DNA from: Pararhizobium capsulatum DSM 1112
Lineage (GTDB): Bacteria; Pseudomonadota; Alphaproteobacteria; Rhizobiales; Rhizobiaceae
DNA: 64,000 nucleotides
Assembly: GCF_030814475.1 (NCBI RefSeq)
Contig: NZ_JAUSVF010000003.1
Location: 1-64,000, forward strand
Direction: 5' to 3'
Below, in pieces: positions 44,490-53,863 of this stretch. A model generated the notes under the pieces. It did not search any database, was not told the origin of the DNA, and saw only the letters and a program-made list of their open reading frames with translations. Every line of letters begins with the position of its first letter. The first letter of the stretch is position 1. The translations under genes were made by a program, and so were the position numbers.

Positions 44490-45587
44490 GTGGCCCACGT
44501 GGTCTTGAAAGATCTGGTCAAGACCTACGGCAGCTTCAAAGCTGTCAACAATGTTTCACTAACGGTCAACGACGGCGAATTCGTTGCGCTCGTCGGCCCT
44601 TCAGGATGCGGCAAGACGACCACACTCAATCTTGTGGCGGGGCTCACTCCCATCACATCTGGCGACATCGTCATCGGCGACCGGCTGGTCAACGACCTCG
44701 ACCCAAAGGACCGAGACATCGCAATGGTGTTCCAGAACTACGCGCTCTATCCGCAGAAATCGGTCTACAAAAATCTGGCGTTCCCGCTTCAGATGCGCAA
44801 ACTGCCAAGGGACGAGATCGACAAGAAGGTTAAGGAAGCAGCGCGAGTGCTCGACATGACGCAGTTGCTCGAGCGCAAGCCACGCGAACTTTCGGGCGGA
44901 CAACAGCAGCGCGTAGCGCTGGGCCGTGCCCTCGTTCGCGATCCGGCGGTATTCCTGATGGATGAACCCCTCTCTAACCTTGACGCAAAGCTGCGCGTGC
45001 AGATGCGGTCGGAGATCAAGCGTTTCCACCAGGACCTCAAGGCGACGATCATCTACGTGACACACGACCAGCTCGAAGCGGTAACCATGGCCGACAGGAT
45101 GGCGGTAATGAACGGCGGTTACCTGCAGCAATATGATTCACCGGCGCAGGTCTTTGCCCATCCGGTGAACATGTTCGTCGCCAGCTTCGTCGGCAGCCCG
45201 GCGATGAGCCTTGTTCCGCTGGAGGCATCAACGGCAAGCGGCAACACTGTGTTGACCAGCGCGGAGGGCTGGCACTTCGAGCTCTCGCTAAGCAACGCTC
45301 AAAAGGTCGCGAGGGCAACAACCAAGAAAGTCGTGCTCGGCGCACGTCACTCGACGATCAAGCTGCACAAGAGTGCGATGCCTGGAAGCGTCCCTGCAAA
45401 GGCCTACACGGTGGAACCAACCGGAGACGTCACCTTCGTACAGGCGTTTCTGTCCGGCGCCATCGTCAATGTCAGCGTACCGCCGACCATTGCCGTTGCG
45501 CCCGACGAACAGATTTGGCTCGAGTTCGATCAGGAGCGGATGCATCTGTTCGACGGCGAAACAGAAATGGCCCTCATGGCCAACTGA
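44490..45587 (+). CDS. ABC transporter ATPase, CUT1 (MalK/UgpC type)
   Basis: 365 aa from GTG 44490, preceded by AAAGGAG. Walker A GPSGCGKTT (36-44), Q-loop VFQNYALYP, signature LSGGQQQRVALGRALVR, Walker B VFLMDEPLSNLDAKL, H-loop VTHDQLEAV. The C-terminal TOBE regulatory domain (VVLGARHSTIKLHKSA) is present but short. Energises the sugar-acid importer. Confidence 0.93.
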   Translation: MAHVVLKDLVKTYGSFKAVNNVSLTVNDGEFVALVGPSGCGKTTTLNLVAGLTPITSGDIVIGDRLVNDLDPKDRDIAMVFQNYALYPQKSVYKNLAFPLQMRKLPRDEIDKKVKEAARVLDMTQLLERKPRELSGGQQQRVALGRALVRDPAVFLMDEPLSNLDAKLRVQMRSEIKRFHQDLKATIIYVTHDQLEAVTMADRMAVMNGGYLQQYDSPAQVFAHPVNMFVASFVGSPAMSLVPLEASTASGNTVLTSAEGWHFELSLSNAQKVARATTKKVVLGARHSTIKLHKSAMPGSVPAKAYTVEPTGDVTFVQAFLSGAIVNVSVPPTIAVAPDEQIWLEFDQERMHLFDGETEMALMAN

Positions 45588-45620
45588 GACTAAGCGGACG
45601 CGTGTGAAACGAGGGAGTGG

Positions 45621-46784
45621 ATGACTACGAAGCTTAAAATCACGGCGATCCAGCCCTATCCAGTATGGATAGGAACGCGCAACCAGATGCTGGTCAAGAT
45701 CGAGACTGACAACGGCATCTTCGGCTGGGGCGAGAGCGGCTTGAGCGGTCGCGAGAAGGCCGTGACCGGCGCGATCGAGCACTATCGCGAGTTTCTCATC
45801 GGCCGCGATCCGATGCAGATTGGTCGGATCTGGCAAGAAGTTTATCGTAGCCAATACTTCGAAGGCGGGCGCGTTCTGCAGGCGGCGATTTCCGCCATCG
45901 ACATTGCCCTTCACGATATCAAGGGTAAGGCGCTGGGGGTGCCGGCTTACGACCTGCTGGGCGGCAAGCAACGCGACCGCATTCCTACCTTCGCCTCGAC
46001 CGGTGACGAGGCCGAGGGCGATGTTGCCATCGAACGCGCCCGCGAACTACGCGCACAAGGATGGCAGGCGATCCGCTTCTTCCCCATCGGGCAAAACAGC
46101 AAGAACATCTTTGAGCCGCGGGAGTCGATCGGCGCTACCGCAACTATGCTAAACAAGGCGCGTAAGTCTCTGGGCGACGACGTTGTCCTCGGCATCGACT
46201 ATCATCATCGGCTTTCGGTGGCAGAGGCGGCGAGCTTCTGTAACAAGCTCGGCCGTGGCGTGATTGATTTCCTCGAGGAACCGATACGAGACGAGACACC
46301 CGAGGCCTACGAATCTCTGCGCACGATGACCGACATTCCGTTCGCCATCGGCGAGGAATTTGTCAGCAAGTGGCAATTCCTGCCCTACATCGAGCGTGGC
46401 ATCCATCAGTTCAACCGGCTCGATGTTTGCAATATTGGCGGGCTCACCGAAGCGATGAAGGTCGCTGGTTGGAGCGAGGCGCACTATGTGGACCTGATGC
46501 CCCACAATCCCCTTGGGCCAGTCTGCACGGCCGCGACCATCCATCTCGCCGCCGCGGTACCGAATTTTGCTTGGCTCGAGACCAGAGCGCCTGAGACAAG
46601 GCTGGGTTTCGACAATTCCGACTTCTTCCCCGTGCAACCCCGGCTCGACGGCCCCGACTATCCGGTCAGCGATCTGCCGGGGCTCGGGGTTGAGGTTAAC
46701 GAAGAGGCGGTCAAGGCGGAGAGCTTTCGTTTCTGGGAGGCGCCTCACCTGAAGCGCCGCGACGGCTCTGTTACGAACTGGTAG
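45621..46784 (+). CDS. galactonate-dehydratase-like enolase-superfamily enzyme
   Basis: 387 aa. Closest in pattern to DgoD-type dehydratases: D193 with H195 (GIDYHHRLSV), E219 (DFLEEPIRDETPEAY), E245 (AIGEEFVSKW), H295 (MPHNPLGPVCTAATIH), and the C-terminus HLKRRDGSVTNW that mirrors WRHEDNSVAEW of DgoD. Fourth enolase-superfamily member of the locus, 33 nt after the ATPase. Probably dehydrates an aldonic acid to a 2-keto-3-deoxy product; stereochemistry unknown. Confidence 0.88.
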   Translation: MTTKLKITAIQPYPVWIGTRNQMLVKIETDNGIFGWGESGLSGREKAVTGAIEHYREFLIGRDPMQIGRIWQEVYRSQYFEGGRVLQAAISAIDIALHDIKGKALGVPAYDLLGGKQRDRIPTFASTGDEAEGDVAIERARELRAQGWQAIRFFPIGQNSKNIFEPRESIGATATMLNKARKSLGDDVVLGIDYHHRLSVAEAASFCNKLGRGVIDFLEEPIRDETPEAYESLRTMTDIPFAIGEEFVSKWQFLPYIERGIHQFNRLDVCNIGGLTEAMKVAGWSEAHYVDLMPHNPLGPVCTAATIHLAAAVPNFAWLETRAPETRLGFDNSDFFPVQPRLDGPDYPVSDLPGLGVEVNEEAVKAESFRFWEAPHLKRRDGSVTNW

Positions 46785-46804
46785 TTTCATCCTCGGAGTC
46801 TACA

Positions 46805-47554
46805 ATGACGCATACTTCAGACATTACGCGACCACCCAAAGACCTGATCGACGCACTGAAGGGAATCGGTGCCGCGACGGTTGCCGGCACGCTTGGCCAC
46901 ATGGGCTTCCGCAATCCGCACATGATCGGCCCCATGCCGCAGAACGCCGGGAAGTCGATCGTGGGGGCGGCGCTGACGCTCCAGTTCATGCCGCAGCGGC
47001 CGGACCTCTTCACTGAGGGAGAATATGCCGATCCGGAGACGCAGTTACACCGGCACGTGCTCTATCACGCGCAAGAGGGCGATGTGGTAGTGGTCGACGC
47101 GCGGGGCGACATGAGCTCGGGCGTCTTCGGCGATATGATGTCGACGTATTTTAAAGGCAGAGGCGGCGCTGGCATCGTAATAGACGGGTGCATGCGCGAC
47201 CGGCCCAACGTCGAGAAGCTAGATCTCCCCCTATGGCTGCGCGGCTGGACCCCCAACTACCATGTGCAAACCAGCATCTATCCCAATGCCGTCAACGTTC
47301 CGATTGCCTGCGGCGGTGTCACGGTAATCCCCGGCGACATCATCGTTGCCGACGACGACGGGGTGGTGGTGCTTCCAGTCGCAATGGCCTCAAAGGTAAT
47401 CGAAGAGTCGCAGAAGCATCACGATTGGGAGGAGTTTTCGCGAACGAAGCTTATGGAAGGAGGATCGTTGCAGCGCTATTATCCGTTGCATGACGATGCC
47501 CGCGACGAATACGAAGAGTGGCGCAAAACAAACCGCGTGGAGAACCGAAGTTAG
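46805..47554 (+). CDS. RraA-like / HMG-CHA aldolase-family protein
   Basis: 249 aa. RraA-fold core with the aldolase motif: the GDMSSGVFGDMM loop, then GGAGIVIDGCMRD (R131-D132, which in HMG/CHA aldolases bind substrate and metal), and IPGDIIVADDDGVVVLPVAM. Twenty nt after the dehydratase gene, so probably the C-C cleavage or decarboxylation step after dehydration. The C-terminal extension (WEEFSRTKLMEGGSLQRYYP) is typical of catabolic members rather than the RNase E inhibitor. Confidence 0.87.
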   Translation: MTHTSDITRPPKDLIDALKGIGAATVAGTLGHMGFRNPHMIGPMPQNAGKSIVGAALTLQFMPQRPDLFTEGEYADPETQLHRHVLYHAQEGDVVVVDARGDMSSGVFGDMMSTYFKGRGGAGIVIDGCMRDRPNVEKLDLPLWLRGWTPNYHVQTSIYPNAVNVPIACGGVTVIPGDIIVADDDGVVVLPVAMASKVIEESQKHHDWEEFSRTKLMEGGSLQRYYPLHDDARDEYEEWRKTNRVENRS

Positions 47555-47596
47555 CTTGTGACTACCCTCTACTTGTGTCTGGCGCTGGCCGGAGCG

Positions 47597-47835
47597 CTTC
47601 ATGACTGAGAGCCGGCGATCAACGCCGATGGACGGATGGATTGGCAAGCCGCTACCGACTACGGCAAGCGATCTCTGGTCGAGACCGCGATCCGTCGGTA
47701 TACGTCGATCATCAGGCACCGGGTTAGGGCACGTTCATTCCCCACGCAACACGCGGACGTCACCGTCGGCTGCACCTCTCCTCAATCGAATGCTGGTATA
47801 CGCGCCCGAAATCCGTCCGCTGCGTCACAGATACC
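47597..47835 (+). pseudogene. IS5-family transposase C-terminal fossil
   Basis: ADGRMDWQAATDYGKRSLVE continues to TAIRRYTSIIRHRVRARSFP, then after a frameshift near 47775, APLLNRMLVYAPEIRPL. This is the end of IS5/IS1031-type transposases (GYGKRSLVETAMGRYKxxIGxxLRARxFxxQ...LNRMLxxxRP). Nothing else of the element remains. 47836-48104 holds no recognised gene. Confidence 0.65.
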
Positions 47836-48104
47836 GCATAGACACAGCATCAAAGACGGAAATCCGTTCATTCGGCTACCGATGAAACCACGCCGGCGCG
47901 TAGATGTTGCCGCGTATCAAAACGCGGACATTTGCCATCTTTTCATCGGCGTTGCTATTGTCAGCCCCGGTCCGATTCAACTGTTCCATCTGGACGCAAT
48001 GGCTTGATACCCTTAGCCATCGTTGACATACTCATCAATCTCCGGATTATGCGCCTAATATCGTTCGGATGTCTGGATCCCACGATGGCTTTCCGGGGGC
48101 ATTC

Positions 48105-49079
48105 ATGAAGTTAATAATTCAAATCCCTTGCCTCAATGAAGAAGAATCACTCCCTCACGCGCTATCGTTTCTACCAAGAACGGTTCCGGGATTCGATAAG
48201 GTGGAGTGGATGGTCATCAACGACGGCAGTACGGATGCGACCGTTGAGGTGGCCCGGCGTTGCGGCGTGGATCACATCGTCGATTTCAAAACTAATCGCG
48301 GCCTTGCCAAGGCCTTTGTTGCAGGCATAGAACGTGCACTCCTTGAAGGTGCGGACGTCATCGTCAACACCGATGCGGACAATCAATACAATGCCGCTGA
48401 TATTCCGGAACTGGTAAGACCGATCGTGGAGCGTCGTGCCGATTTCGTGGTTGGCAGCCGTCCAATTGCCAGCCTCGACCATTTTTCTCCAATAAAAAAA
48501 CTTTTGCAGCACCTGGGAAGCTGGGTGGTGCGATTTACCTCGGGAGCTGACGTCGTTGATGCGCCAAGCGGGTTTCGCGCCTTTTCGCGCGAGGCGTCGA
48601 TGCGTCTCAACGTCTTCGATTCATATAGCTATACTTTGGAATCGATCATTCAGGCCGGCCGCTCCGGCGCACGTATCATATCGGTGCCGATCCGCGTTAA
48701 CGGCGAAACCCGGCCATCGCGTCTCGTGCGCAGCATCCCGCGATACGTCATGCGATCGAGCCTGTCTATAGTACGCTCGATGCTGGTCTACCGACCGGGC
48801 CTGTCGTTTTTTCTCTTGGGCCTGCCACCATTTCTGTTGGGTGCAATTCTCAGCGTCCGTTGGGTGGCCATTTATCTTGAGGGAACAACGCGTGCCCATG
48901 TCCCCAGCCTCGTTTTTGCGGCCGTGGCGCTGATCGCCGCCTTTCTCTGCTGGCTGTGCGCAATTATTGGTGAGTTGAATGGAATCAATCGAAAACTCAG
49001 CGAAGATGTACAGTTTCAGTTGCGATGCATCCGCTTTGGCCTCGGTTTCGGTGAACAGAAAGACAAATATGCAGCCTGA
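48105..49079 (+). CDS. family 2 glycosyltransferase (dolichyl-phosphate mannose synthase-like)
   Basis: 324 aa; GGGGG upstream of ATG 48105. GT-A motifs: IQIPCLNEEESLPHAL, NDGSTD (39-44) and the metal-binding DAD (90-92, NTDADNQY), then acceptor-loop GSRPIASLDHF and APSGFRAFSREA. Two C-terminal transmembrane helices (FFLLGLPPFLLGAILSVRW; VFAAVALIAAFLCWLCAII) as in GtrB/ArnC-type enzymes that load a sugar on a polyprenyl phosphate at the inner membrane. First gene of a four-gene coupled operon. Confidence 0.9.
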   Translation: MKLIIQIPCLNEEESLPHALSFLPRTVPGFDKVEWMVINDGSTDATVEVARRCGVDHIVDFKTNRGLAKAFVAGIERALLEGADVIVNTDADNQYNAADIPELVRPIVERRADFVVGSRPIASLDHFSPIKKLLQHLGSWVVRFTSGADVVDAPSGFRAFSREASMRLNVFDSYSYTLESIIQAGRSGARIISVPIRVNGETRPSRLVRSIPRYVMRSSLSIVRSMLVYRPGLSFFLLGLPPFLLGAILSVRWVAIYLEGTTRAHVPSLVFAAVALIAAFLCWLCAIIGELNGINRKLSEDVQFQLRCIRFGLGFGEQKDKYAA

Positions 49080-50682
49080 CGGTTTAGCCGCATCGATTGG
49101 TGCACTTGTTTTACCGGAGATTCCTAAGATATTGACGCTCCTTGACCGGACGGCCGTCAGTCCTACCTATGGCTGCTTCGATCGCAGCTACTGGCATTAT
49201 CGCATGCTTGATTTCCCATGTGGCATGTCGCAGGAATTCGTGCTGCCGCTCGCGCTCGTCTGGTCGATGCAGGAGCTGCCAGACAATCCCTATCGCGGCG
49301 ATCCTCAGATTAGGGAGTGGATCGAAGCCGGGTTGCGGTATGCGGCCCGCGCCGCCCATCCGGATGGCTCATGCGACGACTACTATCCGTTCGAGCGAGC
49401 TGCCGGGGCCGCCGCTTTTTCACTGTTTGCAATCTTGCGTGCTGCCGAGATTCTCGACATGCCGGCAGACACCGAACTCGACCGTTTCATGATCCTTCGC
49501 TCTCGCTGGTTGGCCGAACACGTCGAGAGCGGCCGGTTGTCCAATCACGAAGCCTTAATCGTTTCCTGCCTTGAAAGTGCCCACCGTCGTTTCCCGACGG
49601 AGGGATTCGAAGCCGCCATGCACCAAAGGTTGAAGCGACTTCTTTCCTGGCAACATGCTGAGGGATGGTTCGACGAATACGGCGGGGCTGATCTCGGCTA
49701 CCTGTCGCTGACCATCGGGCTTCTCGCCGATCTGGATCGGCGGCGCCCCGAGCTGTCGCTGCGGGCACCGTTGGCGGCTGCGATCGGCTTCCTAGCACAT
49801 TTTGTCCACCCGGATGGCACCGTCGGCGGCGAATATTCGAGCCGCTCCACGCTCAACTTCTTTCCTTTCGGCTTCGAAATTGCAGCAGCATGGAGTGCGG
49901 AGGCACGCGCCGTCAGCCAAGAGGTGATGCGCCCGCTGATCGAGAATAGGACGCCGTGCTATTCTGACGACAGGATCATCGGCCACCATTTGTGGGCCTG
50001 GCTGTTGACGCTGCAGAATGTCTGTGCAGACCCCTGTGCCGCCGCAGAGCTGCCATCGGGGAGGCGCTGGTTTGAAGGTTGTGGCCTACTCGTCGACCGC
50101 GAAGGCGAAAACATGCTCGTCGCGGCGCTGGCCCGTGGGGGCGTCTACAAATATTTTTCCGGCGGCAAATTGGCTGTCAGTGACACCGGGGTTACATTGC
50201 GCCGGCGCTCGGATGGAAAGACCGCCGTGACGCATCTCGGCGGATCCGTAACGGCGGTCAATGGGTCGTCTTTGGCCAGCAGCGGACCAATGAGTTTTGC
50301 AAAGGGAGCGCTCCTCACCCCGCTCAAGAACGTCGTGCTGCGGCTGATCATGCTAAGTCTCGGTCGCTTTTTCCCCGATCTTATCCGACGCATGCTGCAA
50401 AGGGTGCTGGTGACAGGCAAGAATGACGCGCCATATCGATATGACCGGCGTTTCGAAAAGACGCAGAGGGGCTGGACGGTGCGCGACGCGATTACCAGCG
50501 CTGACGGCTGGAGCGACGTAGGATTGATCGGCATTTCCGGGCATCAGACGTCGATCACAACCATCATGGCACGAGTCTACCAACAGGATCAGTTGGCGTG
50601 CTTCATAGCGCTCACTGACGAGCTTGTAGGTCTTGATGCCAATACGCCGCTGATCTTCGAACGTCGATTGTCTGCAACATGA
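49069..50682 (+). CDS. unknown 537-aa protein, probable alpha/alpha-toroid
   Basis: Overlaps the glycosyltransferase end by 11 nt. The first ~330 residues are helical with repeated W, H and G motifs (YWHYRMLDFPCGMSQEFVLP, WQHAEGWFDEYGGADLGYLS, FVHPDGTVGGEYSSRSTLNF), resembling alpha/alpha-barrel carbohydrate-active or prenyltransferase folds. The C-terminal part (VYKYFSGGKLAVSDTGVTLR) is beta-rich, like polysaccharide lyase tails. No signal peptide. It could modify or cleave a glycan made by its neighbours. Family not recognised with certainty. Confidence 0.8.
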   Translation: MQPDGLAASIGALVLPEIPKILTLLDRTAVSPTYGCFDRSYWHYRMLDFPCGMSQEFVLPLALVWSMQELPDNPYRGDPQIREWIEAGLRYAARAAHPDGSCDDYYPFERAAGAAAFSLFAILRAAEILDMPADTELDRFMILRSRWLAEHVESGRLSNHEALIVSCLESAHRRFPTEGFEAAMHQRLKRLLSWQHAEGWFDEYGGADLGYLSLTIGLLADLDRRRPELSLRAPLAAAIGFLAHFVHPDGTVGGEYSSRSTLNFFPFGFEIAAAWSAEARAVSQEVMRPLIENRTPCYSDDRIIGHHLWAWLLTLQNVCADPCAAAELPSGRRWFEGCGLLVDREGENMLVAALARGGVYKYFSGGKLAVSDTGVTLRRRSDGKTAVTHLGGSVTAVNGSSLASSGPMSFAKGALLTPLKNVVLRLIMLSLGRFFPDLIRRMLQRVLVTGKNDAPYRYDRRFEKTQRGWTVRDAITSADGWSDVGLIGISGHQTSITTIMARVYQQDQLACFIALTDELVGLDANTPLIFERRLSAT

Positions 50683-51650
50683 AAAAGCTAATCGGCCTTG
50701 TCGTCAGCGCGGCCATTCTCGCATTGCTCTACACCTCCATCGACACAGGCGGCATATGGGCGGCGGCGCAATTGACAAGACCAGCTTGGCTGATTGCAGG
50801 ACTGTTGTTTGTCATCCCGCTCACGTTGCTCACGGCATGGCGGTTTACAATCCTTGTCGGCGGCTTGCAGGTAGGCTTTCTGGAATCGAACCGTCTGATA
50901 TTGGCCGCAAGTACCCTCAACATGATACTACCTTCCAAACTGGGTGATCTCGCCAAGGCGCATGTTCTTTCCCGTCGTCACGGGATGAAGGCAAGCTTGT
51001 CCTTTTCCGTTGTAGTGTTGGAAAAGGCGGTCGACATGATATCGCTTTTGATCTGGGGCGTATTTGGGATACTTGTCGTCGGTATGAAACAACCAGCGAT
51101 GCTCTGGCTGCTGCTGCCAGTGGCCGGTGGGCTCGTGCTGATCGCGGTTTTGATATCACCGTCCCGGTTTTTGCCGCGGATCCTCACTCTGCTCGGTGAT
51201 CTGATGCCTGCGCGACCAAAGCGCGGGCTGGAGGCATTCGCCACAAGCTGGCAGGAAATGCTGGCCTGGTTCTGGGATCACGCGAGAAGAGCCTTGGGCG
51301 TTCTTCTTCTGTCGTTCATCATCTGGGGCGCGCATCTCTTTCAGTTCTGGGTATTTTGCCATGCCCTCAACGGCGAGGTGCCCTTGCTGGAGAATGCGGC
51401 CTTCGCCACGCTTTCGATACTGGTTGGTCTGCTGCCCTTCACGTTCGCCGGTGTTGGCACGCGAGATGCTGCGATCGTGTTTTTTTACGCGCCCTACCTC
51501 CCCCCGCAACAGGCCGCTCTCCTCGGTATTTTGGCGACATTGCGTTATATTATTCCGGCAATTGCTGGCGCTCCTTTTGTCGCCGACTTTGCCGGATTGA
51601 CGGATCGGGCACGAGGCAGTTCTGAACGCGATGAGGTGAAATCGCGATGA
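50679..51650 (+). CDS. LPG_synthase_TM / UPF0104-family membrane protein, flippase-like
   Basis: 323 aa, ATGA overlap with the previous gene. Seven or eight transmembrane helices with the family marks: LTAWRFTILVGGLQVGFLES, STLNMILPSKLGDLAKAHVL, and LPFTFAGVGTRDAAIVFFYA. Relatives (AglD, MprF flippase domain, YbhN) translocate lipid-linked molecules. In this operon it may flip the lipid-linked sugar made by the DPM1-like enzyme. Confidence 0.88.
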   Translation: MKKLIGLVVSAAILALLYTSIDTGGIWAAAQLTRPAWLIAGLLFVIPLTLLTAWRFTILVGGLQVGFLESNRLILAASTLNMILPSKLGDLAKAHVLSRRHGMKASLSFSVVVLEKAVDMISLLIWGVFGILVVGMKQPAMLWLLLPVAGGLVLIAVLISPSRFLPRILTLLGDLMPARPKRGLEAFATSWQEMLAWFWDHARRALGVLLLSFIIWGAHLFQFWVFCHALNGEVPLLENAAFATLSILVGLLPFTFAGVGTRDAAIVFFYAPYLPPQQAALLGILATLRYIIPAIAGAPFVADFAGLTDRARGSSERDEVKSR

Positions 51651-53389
51651 CGAACCCGATTGGCCGATCCGTATATGCTACGTCCTTATCGTCCATCGCC
51701 GATTATGTCCGCGACCGTCTCGTCGCAAACGACGAGGGTAGGTTCTGGTTCGTGCTGGCTTTTGGTCTCGGATTGATCTCAGCGTTGTCTTTCGAGGTCA
51801 GGGCGTTCGCGCTGCCGATCGATACTATCAGCAGCGATGCTCGAATGTTTTTGTCTTGGATGGGACAATGGGACAATCCCGATCTGTTGAATGGCGATTT
51901 CGTTGCGGACTATTGGAAAGCCGTTAGCCCTTGGGCGTACACCGGCGTGTTTCGCCTTGCTTGGGAACTGGGCCTTCCGCCCGTTGTATTCGCAAAAATC
52001 ATTCCAGCCCTTCTTTTGCTACTCGTCCCAGTTTTCACGTTCCGCTTTATCCGCGCCATTAACGGCGAGCCGCTGGTCGCCTTTTTGGCGAGCGCCGCCG
52101 TGCTTCACTATCTAGCGCGCGCCATTGTCTCGGGCACACCAAGAGACCTTTGGCCGATTCTGCTATTGGCGATACTTGATGGCCTAGCAAGGGGCCGCAT
52201 TTTTCAGACAGCACTGGCCCAGCTCCTGCTGACGGGCAGCTATCCTCAAATGGCGATGGCGACCGCGACGATGATTGGCCTTACATTCCTGGATTTCTTT
52301 CCCCGCCTTAAAGCGGATCTATCCCGACAAAGGATAGTGCTGATCGCCGTCTGCGCAATGGCGACGATAACAGGTATCCTTCCGTTCTTGGTGAGCAGCG
52401 GAGGTTACGCGCCCAGCTTTTCGCTGGCCGAAGCGCTAAAAATCCCAACATTTCAGCCCGGTGGAAGGGGCCAGCTTTTTCCAGCTAACGGCGCCTTCAA
52501 TGTGTTGTGCGGGTCCCGGCTGAGCTTCCTTGTCAACTGCAACGGGGCAGCAATTCTGAAACCCTCCCTTCTGGTGGGGCTCGTATTGGGTGGATCCATC
52601 GTCCTATTTCTGCGCAAGCAACGCGCGGCAAAGGGTATAATGGCTTCGAATATTCCTTTCCTACTCATGATCGCATCGATCCTATGGTTCATTTTGGCCC
52701 GAGCCATGTTGTTTCGGCTGCATCTGCCAAACCGTTACACCGCAGCTACTGAGTTGCTGATTTATTTGACCGCATTTCCCCTTGTTGTCGAATGGGTTCG
52801 ACGACGCCTACAGTCTAACTCGCTTTGGCTCAGCCGATCCGGACGACGCGTTCTGGTTGGGGGTGCGATTATCCTGTTAATTGTTTGCGCCCTCGGCGCG
52901 GTCAATGTCCGTGTGGCATTCACACGTCCGAACCTGGAGCTTCTGAACGCCCTGCGGGGGCTGCCCGAAACGTCGGTGGTTGGGGGTTTCGTCGAGGACT
53001 TGGACTTCTCCCCCGCGCTGACGAATCGTTCGACTCTATTTAGTCGTGAACTCGCCATCGCTTACCAGAAAGGCTATTTCCTACCGATCATGGCCCGGAT
53101 GGAAGCGGTCAAAGATATTGTAATGACCCATGATCCCGAAGTTCTCGTTGACCGCATTAGCGCTTTGAAAATTACCCATCTCGTCATTCGACAATCAGAC
53201 CTCAGCGAAGCACGATTGCCACCAGCGTTTCGCAGCTTCTTCGATGAAGCCCAATTAAAAAGGGATGAAGACGTGGAAAAGCGTGTTGGGTCAATTCTCT
53301 CCAAGTTAGCACCTATCTGCACGGCAGGTGTCTATAACGGCGTTTCGCTCATTTCGACAACGTGTCTTGTTGAGGCCGCGAAACGATAA
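51647..53389 (+). CDS. polytopic membrane protein, 580 aa, possible GT-C or polymerase-type
   Basis: ATGA overlap with the flippase-like gene. About ten hydrophobic segments (FWFVLAFGLGLISALSFEV, VFAKIIPALLLLLVPVFTFR, ILLLAILDGLARGRIFQTAL, VLVGGAIILLIVCALGAVNV) and a ~150-residue C-terminal soluble domain (LRGLPETSVVGGFVEDLDFS, VEKRVGSILSKLAPI). An acidic early loop (IDTISSDARMFLSW) sits where GT-C enzymes keep catalytic Asp residues. Layout resembles uncharacterised polyprenyl-sugar-using glycosyltransferases. Last gene of the operon. Confidence 0.8.
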   Translation: MTNPIGRSVYATSLSSIADYVRDRLVANDEGRFWFVLAFGLGLISALSFEVRAFALPIDTISSDARMFLSWMGQWDNPDLLNGDFVADYWKAVSPWAYTGVFRLAWELGLPPVVFAKIIPALLLLLVPVFTFRFIRAINGEPLVAFLASAAVLHYLARAIVSGTPRDLWPILLLAILDGLARGRIFQTALAQLLLTGSYPQMAMATATMIGLTFLDFFPRLKADLSRQRIVLIAVCAMATITGILPFLVSSGGYAPSFSLAEALKIPTFQPGGRGQLFPANGAFNVLCGSRLSFLVNCNGAAILKPSLLVGLVLGGSIVLFLRKQRAAKGIMASNIPFLLMIASILWFILARAMLFRLHLPNRYTAATELLIYLTAFPLVVEWVRRRLQSNSLWLSRSGRRVLVGGAIILLIVCALGAVNVRVAFTRPNLELLNALRGLPETSVVGGFVEDLDFSPALTNRSTLFSRELAIAYQKGYFLPIMARMEAVKDIVMTHDPEVLVDRISALKITHLVIRQSDLSEARLPPAFRSFFDEAQLKRDEDVEKRVGSILSKLAPICTAGVYNGVSLISTTCLVEAAKR

Positions 53390-53400
53390 CAAAGTCGCCA

Positions 53401-53696
53401 ATGCGCATTCGAAAATGCTTGCCGAACGTGGCAATTGAGCTACCGTCTCTTCCGCAAATTTGTGGCTCTGTCAGTTATGCGCGTCGTGCGGTGCGCATAG
53501 AAGGCAGAGCGATCGGCCATCTGATTCTGGATGCCGAAGGCGAGGCGCGGGGCGATTTCCTAACAAACCGCACCGGTTTTGTGGTGCTGCATCCCGCGGA
53601 GGCTGCAGATGGCCGGCTAACGATAGTCCACAGCGGTGGACGGTGAGAGAGGAAACCGTGTTCCCCCGGCGCAACGCCATTGATCTGCAGGATTAA
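53401..53696 (+). pseudogene. apionate-lactonase-like gene fossil
   Basis: RAIGHLILDAEGEARGDFLT then NRTGFVVLHPAEAADGRLTI resembles the segment of ApnL-type D-apionate lactonases (FLTNRxGFVVLHPxEGxxGRPxxxxHxDG). After HSGGR the frame shifts and continues as VREETVFPRRNAIDLQD, again matching. Only ~95 residues of a protein of several hundred remain. Family assignment from memory of the motif. Confidence 0.45.
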
Positions 53697-53810
53697 GCGG
53701 CTCGCGGGCAATGCTCTTGACTTGTTCGGTTCCGAAACAGCCGCGAGAGGTTTGATCTGCGACAGAGTTTATTTTTCCTTTGCCCGTCCGCCCTATTTGC
53801 AGATCAATTG

Positions 53811-53834
53811 TATTGACGCTATATTGCGTCAATA
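53811..53834. promoter_or_regulatory. inverted repeat, probable toxin-antitoxin operator
   Basis: TATTGACGC (53811-53819) and GCGTCAATA (53826-53834) form a perfect 9-bp dyad 30 nt before the antitoxin start. It includes TTGACG, a good -35, so binding of the Xre antitoxin here would block the promoter. Confidence 0.65.
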
Positions 53835-53863
53835 GATTTGGCATTATGTGGATTTTGCACCCC

